In this document: positions 56,761-64,000 of the stretch, piece by piece
How the letters are laid out: every line of letters starts with the position of its first letter
How positions within the stretch are numbered: position 1 is the stretch's first letter
Assembly (NCBI RefSeq): GCF_037126465.1
Contig: NC_088201.1
Span: 136,056,052 to 136,120,051, forward strand
From: Ornithodoros turicata
Taxonomy: Eukaryota > Arthropoda > Arachnida > Ixodida > Argasidae
Direction of reading: 5' to 3'
DNA: 64,000 nucleotides
Translations under genes and position numbers: made by a program
The notes under the pieces: generated by a model
The model's database searches: none
Seen by the model: only the letters and a program-made list of their open reading frames with translations
What the model was told of the DNA's origin: nothing

Positions 56761-58045
56761 CTGAGTCGCGTTTCAGGAAGCGCGTGCAGACGCAGATAAG
56801 ATTACTTCCTGATGTAATGGTATGTTATCTCTTCTCTGAATAAATGCAGATTTTATGGCTTTGGGGATTTAATGTGGACTGTGCTGCATGATAGAACATC
56901 GAGGAACGTAAGCGAAGAGCACACTCGTGAGGCTTAAGGCTGCCACGTTCGTGCCTACGGGCTACGGGTTGTGCTTACATAGTACCCATCTCGTTGCCGG
57001 CTACGTTCCTCCATCGTTCACATTACTACGTTTCGGTGCTCCGTTCCTCCAATGAGGAGCGGCCTCCTAGAGCGCCATCCTTTGGAAGAAAAGTGAAATA
57101 GAGCCACAGAGTAGCAAGGCGTCCAGCGTCGAGCACCCCGGTGCCGGCTGCTTTGGAAGACAATCAGACATTCCTTGACGATGTTCTTAACTGTTAATGT
57201 TCTTAACTTAACGCCATCGTTGACGGTGCAACGTACAACTCCCTACTTCGGACAGATTCATTGAGTAAAGATATCACCTGACAGACCCACTGCTAGGCTA
57301 ATTGTCATCCATGAGTTTTCTTTTTTCGTGGCATCCCAGTAGTCGCTTCTTTTGCTATTGTATAGCCAGGGAAACTTCTCAACTAGTCGAATAGAGCTTC
57401 TAAGACATCCAATGTTTCCGCCATCTTTGCAAGGAGAGGCGCGAGACAAAACGCTTGCGCGGCATTCAAACTTTCCTGCCATCCTATTGGCCAGTGCGCT
57501 TACGGTTACGGAGCTTGCGGGAGAAAAGTTGAAGTTGCTTCAACTCCTTGCGGAAGCGATCTTGCGGGCGCCGTCTCTTCTTCATCATGGCAACCCCCAC
57601 CGTAAGCGCCCGTATCCCGTAGACGCAAGCGTAAACGTGACAGTGTAAACCAGCCTTTAGCCTCAGGTTGCAACGCGTCTGACGTGATTTGCGCTTACTC
57701 CGCACTTACTGCCGTTATTCAGTGGGCCTACTGCTAGTTCAAACTCCGCTTTCTTCGAACAAAAGTACGGTTCCCGTGGAGTTCGAATTAACGAGGTTCA
57801 ACTGTAGTATCAGTATCAGTAGTGGACAGTAATATTTACTCCATGCATCTAACAGGTAGCAATGTCTCTGTTTTGACAGTCTGTACGAGCATGTTTACGC
57901 ATTTACAACAGAGTTTCTAAAGCTCTATGACAGTCATGATGTCTTCAGATCCCCTCATGCAGTTCTAGGGAAGTATCCGGCTATACATATATATATATAT
58001 ATATATCCGGATATATATCGGGGGTAAATATTAGCCGTAATTGGG

Positions 58046-58596
58046 TATAACCCTACAAAATCAGGGCCTACAGGTGTATGACATCTTCCTCAACAACATT
58101 CCAAGTAAAAGATTCACCACATGAATTTAGAGATTTTACCACAACCATCATCTCCTGATGCATAAGGCATGCCGCAGTGCTGTTGGAGGATCTGGCCCTG
58201 TTCTTGTAGACATTCAGCATCCGGTGGTTCCAATTTTACTCTGGAGACCCAGCTGCTAAACCCTGGGGACGGCTGCATTTCTCGCAGTTGGGCTTGGAAC
58301 TTGGCTCTTTGGTGATCCGTAGGCTGCCCTCTTCCTGTGTAAGTCACAAGAAAGGAATAAGTGTGTCCTGAAACAAAAAGTTGCTCAAAGCTGCTCACAG
58401 AATGTGAGGACGTTGCACAGTGCACTACTAAAGTGCCGACTCACTACTGTTCAGTTCCTGTGTGTCCGCACGGGTTCCCAGAAAGACAGAAGAGGTGCTG
58501 GCGAGATGCTCTCGACAGATTCACTTGCAGAGCTGCGGCTTATACTGAAGAAAGAAATACGTCTATTTCAATACCTCCCAGAATCAACGTGTCATG
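58046..58596. other. No gene recognised
   Basis: Short frames on both strands (58114-58425 minus, 58361-58609 plus) show no family motif. Confidence 0.4.
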
Positions 58597-58743
58597 GGTA
58601 GGTTACTAAAGGAAAGTAACTGAGTTACAGATACAGTTGCAAATAGTTGCCTACAGTTGCAGATACCCTGCAAGAATAGTAACTGAGCTACAGCTACAGT
58701 TACTTCAATGTTAATTCAACGTTCAACGTTAATTCAACGTTAA

Positions 58744-59269
58744 AGGAGCAGTGAGGTGAATAAGCCATGTTTACGTGAATACGACACAAGAGTATCAAAT
58801 TGAGTCGAAACTGGAGAGAAGACGATAAGCCACTGTTTACAGGGCACCACCTGCACCTCGAGTGCAGACCGGAGATGGCGCCATGCCGTGTCATATCGCA
58901 AAATTAGAGAGGCACTTCCGCAAATGCTGCCTTTTCTGGTGTCCCGCTACCTTCGCACTGATTGTCAAAACGTCTAACTTACTTCAGAATGAACTCTGCT
59001 CTACAACTGCAAGCCCTGCTGCTTCTGTCTAAGCTGTGCTGCTATACGTCACGAATCATGCGCCAGGGGATAACGTTACGTCACGGCATCCTCAGTCCGT
59101 GATGCTCTCTCTTCACGAGAAGAGGATTATTGAAAGATGAGTGGAACAGAGGCCTTGTGATCACTCTGTAGGACTCCTTCGCTCATCATTGTTTCGCGGG
59201 AGTGCACTTTATTCACAGCAGGACAATCAGAAGAAAAAAAAAAAGAATGTGTGTCACCTCAGTGCTCCT
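58744..59269. mobile_element. TTAA-type MITE, copy 2
   Basis: TTAA at 58740-58743 and 59270-59273 flank aggagcagtgaggtga and its inverse tcacctcagtgctcct. Interior homologous to 51503-51952. No coding capacity. Confidence 0.85.
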
Positions 59270-59380
59270 TTAACTTAGTTACTTTACAGTTACATCTACA
59301 GTCATGGTTTCATTTTTGAAAAGTCAGATAAATGTGACTCAGAAAATTTATTTTGGCACTTGTACTGTAGTATTATTTTT

Positions 59381-59664
59381 TAGTTCCATGTTAGGGCCAC
59401 GAAGCAGCTGTGGGTATGAGCAGCACAAAAACAGATGTGGACAGATGGAGAGAGGACAGCAGGAAGGAGGGGGGCAAGTATAGATACTGGGCTGAATTCA
59501 GGTGGAACTGTGTGGATATCCATCTGGAAAGTCTTCTGAAAACCCAGGGAAAACCTCAGGCAACACAGCCGGTGGTAGGATTCAAACCCACCACCTCCCA
59601 GTCTTTAGCACGACCTTGATTACCACCACCAAGCGGGATGCCTTAACCCACTCGGCCGCGCCGC
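59381..59664 (-). mobile_element. tRNA-Ser-derived SINE (Ruka-like)
   Basis: Read on minus, it starts gcggcgcggccgagtgg, close to the 5' end of tRNA-Ser with an A box, followed by a B-box-like gggtttgaatcc about 75 bp in. A tRNA-unrelated body and an A-rich end (t-rich on plus at 59371-59380) follow. Length about 285 bp. Similar SINEs are known from ticks, which is the main hint at the host; identity with Ruka was not tested. Confidence 0.7.
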
Positions 59665-60168
59665 TGGTGCACTTGTGCTGTACCAGCATAGTTATTTATT
59701 TTTAGTTAGTTATTTATACATTTATATACATATATTTGATACATGAAAGCATGATAGCATACCTGATACCTGACAGTATGTTTGCTTTGTAGCATTTCCG
59801 GATTGAGCAATTTTGAATGTCGTCCAAAAAAGACATCAACAAAACTTCGAAGGGAGTTATTAATTGCATCATAATAGCCCATGTTATATGCGGCAACGAA
59901 TGCCATTTGCTGGGAACGTAATTCAACTTGCCATGTGACTGGGGTGTTATTAACATGTGATTTCCTCTGGTCCACTGTAAGGCCATCCTTCCTGCATACG
60001 AGATGACAAACTATGTGGAGTTCCTATTTGAGAGGAGCAGTAGGGCATTTGAAACTTCAACAAAATGACACTAGGAAGCCATTATTGCTATACCTGAGTA
60101 ACTTAATTACAGATACTTCAACCAAAAGCAGTAACTAGTTACAGTTACTTCTATCTTAGTTAGTACCC

Positions 60169-60613
60169 AAGACTAGATTCAACACATGACCTTCAGTACA
60201 TGTAAACAGCAATGACAAAGAGTAGCTTTGTAGCTTTCAAATATCTTACTTTTGCAGGTTTTCATTTAAAGCAAATTCCCTGACCAAAACAAAAGGGAAC
60301 TTGGTGCCTGCTGCTACGTTTTGATACCGGTCCCTCATAGTAAACAGATCATCTATCGAGTATTAGTGAGGCTGCCCTTCTTTTCTGCCTCTGAGGCTGT
60401 CGTATTAGCGAACTGCTACTCGCAGCAACGTTGCTGCGGCATGGCCGCTCAACCACTTATAGGCACTCATTGCTGCACAACGCCGCCGCTCTTGCCTGCG
60501 ATTTTCCCCCGACTTCAGCTGCTTTTTCGCAAATTCCCTGACAATCCCATGACTTTTCCAGTCGCATCAAAATTCCCCGATAATTCCCAGTTTTTCAAGT
60601 TGATAAACAACCT
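60169..60613. other. No gene recognised
   Basis: A plus frame at 60321-60623 has no motif; nothing else supported. Confidence 0.4.
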
Positions 60614-60621
60614 GTATAGCT

Positions 60622-61036
60622 AGGGTTGTCACCTTTCGTAGTGAAAAATACCGGTTAAGGGAAAGGAGGTGGTATAGAGGGAAAGGAGGAAAGGCTCGCG
60701 GGAAAGGGAAGTGGGTGAGGGATGGAAGAGTACACACCGAACACAAGAGAGATAGAGCTCAAGACAATATGAGGAGACGTGTTCCTGTGTGTAATGATAA
60801 TAATAATAACGAGTAACTAAGGAAACAACTGGTGACTGCGCGAAGTTGGGTCTGTCCTCCAGATTTATTCAAGCTGTAGTGGAATGTTGAAGGGAAAAGC
60901 TCACAAAAACCCCTATGAAAGGTCTTGAGCCACAAATGCCGGCAAAAGGCTGCTGGTATCACCTTCCTACCGACAACCGGCAGAGCGAGCAAATAACCGG
61001 CAGTGCCGGTATAATACCGGCCTGGTGGCAACCCTA
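60622..61036. mobile_element. hAT-like MITE, 8-bp target duplication
   Basis: The left end tagggttgtcacc and the right end ggtggcaacccta are inverted. tgtatagc (60614-60621) and tgtataac (61037-61044) are an 8-bp target duplication with one difference. Inside each end is a cluster of accggtat/ataccggt words. Size about 415 bp, no gene. Confidence 0.75.
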
Positions 61037-61444
61037 TGTATAACCAAAGTTAATTCTGCAGACTATGTTATAATATAGCAGGATAGAGCTATGTGGTTTC
61101 TGTAGCCGAAGCCTTGTTTTTCTCTATTTACTAGAGCCTGGTTCACATAGTTAGGAAGGCAGGAAACTCCCCAGTGAAGAAAGCAGCAGAATGCGATCGG
61201 ATAGAGTCAATTTTGGAGAGAGAGAAATGCTGCTTCCGGGCAACGCCACCTAGATACCTTATTGCCTCCTCTCCCTCCTTTGCTATGTGGACATATAAAG
61301 TCATAATTTGTCTGCTACCGCGATTCACCAGTCTGCCAGTTCAAGAACTCGCAAATGGTTGCAGCTAACTTTGAAAATTTATAACTGTACACTAAAAGTG
61401 AAACAGGCGCCTCGCTGCAGAAACCAGTGCCGAGGTGCTTAGCA

Positions 61445-61789
61445 TGGTGCGGACATTAAAGGACATCCTCTTGGAACACCCGACGGCGTCAGAAGCAGAT
61501 GTTTGCAATGGACTTCGTTGTCTCGGGAAGGTGAGCGACATCGTCGTGCGCAGCGCTATCGCGACGAGGCAACGAGCGATAAAAGATTTTTTTCAAATAA
61601 ATATGCCTTTTTGAGTGCTCATTTTGTGTTGTAGCCTGACTGTATCGTATCACAGCGTGGTGCACGCATTTGTTCGTAGCTTAGCGGCAATCTCCTGCGT
61701 TTTCTGGAGGCATTCTTTTAGTACGAAATGCGGATACAACGAACAAATTTGCGGTTCCTGTGAGACTTCGCTATAATGAGTTTCGACTG
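61445..61789 (+). pseudogene. 3' end of a third Tigger element
   Basis: A frame from 61445 ends at about 61614 with TRQRAIKDFFQ, the C-terminal motif of Tigger/jerky transposases, preceded by a helical segment. At 61771-61789 a terminal repeat-like cgctataatgagtttcgactg is followed by TA. The left end and the rest of the transposase were not found here, so this is a truncated copy. Confidence 0.5.
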
Positions 61790-63581
61790 TAGCTACAGTT
61801 TTGTGAGCGAATCGTGAGCTGCGCGTGGGCATCAAGATGGCAGAAATTCGTAGCAGACGACGTGCTTGTCTTCACCCTATGCAGAGGGCGCCCTACTCTG
61901 GTCCATGACCTACTAAATTAAAACGACGATGTCATAGTCGGCAACCCCTATGCGAAGCCCGTCTGCATGATCTAATAGGAGCGTTACACATCAACCCCCG
62001 AGATCTCCATCATGATTGGAGAATGGAAATTTGAATTTTGGACTAGCAGAAGCAGACGTATAACTACCGTAGTAGATGGCAGCAACAGCTTCCATGAAAA
62101 TGCGTAGAATGATTATGATCCACTGTAGAAAGAAGCATCATCTGTGAGACATCCCCACCGCCTGTACAAAAATGCTAAGGTACGCTGAAGTACAAAGTAC
62201 TGTAGAAATTGAGGAAGCAATAACCGGGCCGATAAGTAGTGCTGCTGCTAGCTTCCAAATGCAGCACTGGGAAGAGGTGCCCATGATGTGGTCGTTATCA
62301 TCTAGTAGTCCTCCTGTCTCCACTTTATCTGGTCGCGGTAGAAAGTGAAATTTTACCTGCTATCCTTCTTACTCAGTGGCCTGGGGTTTCTGTCTTGCTC
62401 CCTTCAGATGCTGTTCTAGGTCCACCACCAATTATTTTTCTTGCTGGACAATCCTAGAACACAGAGACAGATAGCATGGAACATAAGACGAAATTTTGAA
62501 CAAAATAACGGTCCTCGTTCGAAATATACGCGATTCCCAACTAAACTTTCTATCAACCCTATGACACAGTAGGTATGTATTAATAATGATCATATTCGTA
62601 CCAACTCTTACATGTCCATTAGGAAACAGGAAGTGGTTCCCTCTGTCTCCTCCACGCTATATAATCCTTCATTCAGTGTGTATGGAATTCAAACAAATCA
62701 ATCAATCACTGCCAAAACAGCGAGGACCCCAACATATTTGCTCAGTGTCTCCGCTGACGGAGCATCACCTTTCTAATACCCCATTGTGAAGAATGTTTTA
62801 AAGAAAAACCCTGAGTCTGCTTACATTGCAGAGCCTTCAAAGCTTTAGGATCCGCGTTTCCAAAGCACTGTGCAGAACTTTACAACTTTGTAATTTGTAC
62901 ACAAAAGTAAAAAATGAGTGCGTAGAACTACGGTGGCGATGTCGTTGGATGGAACGAAGTGGAAAATGTGATAGATCCAAGAATAAAAGATCCGCAGACT
63001 ATGCACGCATTTTGAAGTTTTAAATTCCAACTTTAACTTATGTAACTTTCCGTTTACGTAACAACAAAAGAGCGGGACACGTTTTGTCGCCGCAGCAGAC
63101 GATGACAATAGCAGACGACGCTGTCCGTCGTCAGCATCTACTGCGTCTATGAAAATTCACTTAATTCGCCTGAAAATTGTTGGGAAATTCACGTGACGTG
63201 TCTGCTGTGCGTGTAAATATTCACTTGAGTTCAGTTGTATCTAATACTGAATTCTTTGAAATGCGTGTCGTACACTGCGACTTCTCACTTTTAGATTTGT
63301 AATGATTTTTAAAGTTCTCGCCATTAACGCGGTGCTAACACCGCTGGCATTATATTTTTTTTTCTGCTTCGCATATGAAAAGTTACAAAAATTAAGTTAT
63401 AGCTAGAATTTAATTTTATACTTAGCTCCATCAAACGACATCGCCACCATTTCGCGCACTCTTTTGTGAACTTGCGAAGCGTCCTGTTTCGAAAGTCCCT
63501 TGCTCGGTGCTCTCACTTGTGCCCGGAATACCGCAAGAACAGTCGTTCCAAGTACTTTGTGGCGACACCGACGAGTACAGG
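61790..63581. other. No gene recognised; possible 5' flank of the THAP gene
   Basis: No coding motif or repeat structure found. The last few hundred bases may hold the promoter of the gene starting at 63582, but no clear TATA or initiator was chosen. Confidence 0.4.
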
Positions 63582-63986
63582 ATGCCAGCATTCATGCAGT
63601 GCAGCGTTTGGGGCTGTGTAAATCATGGAAAAAAAGTTAAACCACCAGGCATTCACTTACATAGATTTCCACGGAGCGAGCCAACAAGAAGCAAGTGGCT
63701 TGAGTTGCTGAACTGGCACGGTTTTCCTCCAAGTTCCAAAGCACGTGTATGCAGTCTTCATTTCGTTGCAGGTGATTATGAGCATAACCCGATCGCGCTG
63801 AACTCCGTCGGTGTGGTGTCAGTCGGTCTCAGCCGTCTCAAGTTGGGCGCTTTGCCGTCACTCAACCTGCCGGGCACAAGTCAGCTAAGCCAGCGGCCAG
63901 GAATTGACGCTTACCCCGAGTACAGTGTGGAGCCGAATTCCCACGAGGTTCACGAATTTGGGATCGATGTGGCGCAAGGTGAAACG
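63582..63986 (+). CDS. THAP domain protein, first exon, gene runs off the window
   Basis: The ATG at 63582 opens a frame that stays open to the window end. It encodes a full THAP zinc finger at the N-terminus: CSVWGC (C-x4-C, C7 and C12), HRFP, a tryptophan in RSKWLELL, CSLHF (C-x2-H), and after it ALPSLNLP at the place of the AVPTIF box. A good donor, acg|gtacgt, lies at 63986/63987, so the exon is likely 405 bp (135 codons). THAP proteins bind DNA in the nucleus and may be host regulators or domesticated transposases. No transposon ends were seen nearby, so a host gene is likely, but the rest is outside the window. Confidence 0.75.
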
Positions 63987-64000
63987 GTACGTGCTGTGTG

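Larger units (their letters stand above)
54366..57804 (+). mobile_element. Tigger/pogo DNA transposon (Tigger-2), nearly full length
   Basis: TA at 54364-54365 and 57805-57806. The left end tagtcgaacctcgttaattt and the right end, inverse of cagttgaacctcgttaattc, are terminal inverted repeats. The transposase frame on plus spans 54851-56760 with an internal 437-bp tandem duplication and one in-frame TGA. The 1.0 kb after the stop has an aataaa at about 56840 and no other gene. The element is complete by ends but carries a mutated catalytic site. Confidence 0.85.
54289..58045. repeat. Local duplicated segment, copy 2, split by Tigger-2
   Basis: 54289-54360 matches the first half of 53443-53690 and 57834-58045 matches its second half. 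Tigger-2 and its TA target lie between. An AT microsatellite (about 57985-58010) has grown in the second half. The spacing between the copies (about 850 bp) suggests a tandem duplication. Confidence 0.7.
58597..60168. mobile_element. Foldback element F7 with 'agtaactgagttac' words, hosting a MITE and a SINE
   Basis: The left end gggtaggttactaaagg (58597) and the right end, inverse of gggtactaactaagatag (to 60168), match. Both arms (58597-58735 and about 60090-60168, with a further piece at 59275-59310) are rich in agtaact/agttact words in both orientations. A TTAA MITE (58744-59269) and a SINE (59381-59664) lie inside, so the original element was under 0.8 kb. Confidence 0.6.

Noticed and set aside
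59590..59664. A tRNA-Ser gene on minus
   Set aside because: The tRNA-like start and B box are followed by a SINE body, and the cloverleaf is not maintained.

Overview
This is eukaryotic DNA with GT-AG introns, C2H2 zinc-finger and THAP exons, and many transposable elements layered on one another. The set of families, plus a tRNA-Ser-like SINE at about 59.4-59.7 kb that resembles the Ruka family of ticks, points to a tick or close chelicerate relative. That assignment is inferred from memory of family features; no search was run. I see no bacterial genes, rRNA, CRISPR array or functional tRNA gene.

Layout. 0-4.2 kb: minus-strand non-LTR retrotransposon (gag-like knuckles, endonuclease, RT, RNase H), decayed. 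4.3-9 kb: plus-strand CR1/Jockey-like LINE split by the 3' end of another LINE and by a foldback element. 10.26-10.65 kb: small C2H2 zinc-finger exon whose last codons already belong to a 160-164 bp satellite running to 16.85 kb (two families, one dimeric higher-order segment, one 100-N gap). 17.4-24.2 kb: foldback elements whose terminal arms are arrays of family-specific 15-17 bp words, a MULE remnant, and a TTAA-flanked Kolobok-like element carrying a THAP domain and split by a mariner-like MITE. 25.4-28.3 kb: Mutator-like transposase remnant and a MITE. 28.4-34.4 kb: Gypsy-type LTR retrotransposon with two near-identical LTRs, a frame-broken interior and a foldback insertion flanked by an 11-bp target duplication.

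34.5-43.55 kb: a Tigger/pogo element split by two later insertions. One is a MULE-type DNA transposon (about 35.74-40.61 kb) with about 80-bp terminal inverted repeats and an apparently intact six-exon gene joining a FAR1-like domain, a MULE DDE core, a SWIM finger and a C-terminal PHD-like finger. The other is a foldback element (40.8-42.7 kb) with an 11-bp target duplication and a 400-bp near-perfect palindrome inside. 43.6-45.1 kb: minus-strand C2H2 gene with six fingers, then decayed fingers. 45.9-46.6 kb: Tigger MITE; next to it a hammerhead-ribozyme-like motif. 48.45-51.38 kb: 2.9-kb foldback element with very long arms. 54.4-57.8 kb: second Tigger element with a 437-bp internal duplication. 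58.6-61.04 kb: foldback element with nested MITE and SINE, then a hAT-like MITE. 61.4-61.8 kb: Tigger 3' remnant. 63.58 kb to the end: first exon of a THAP gene.

The window is best read as intergenic or intronic transposon layering around a few host-like exons (two C2H2, one THAP). The most notable coding unit is the intact MULE-SWIM-PHD gene. The most notable structural pattern is the repeated use of inverted short-word arrays as element ends.
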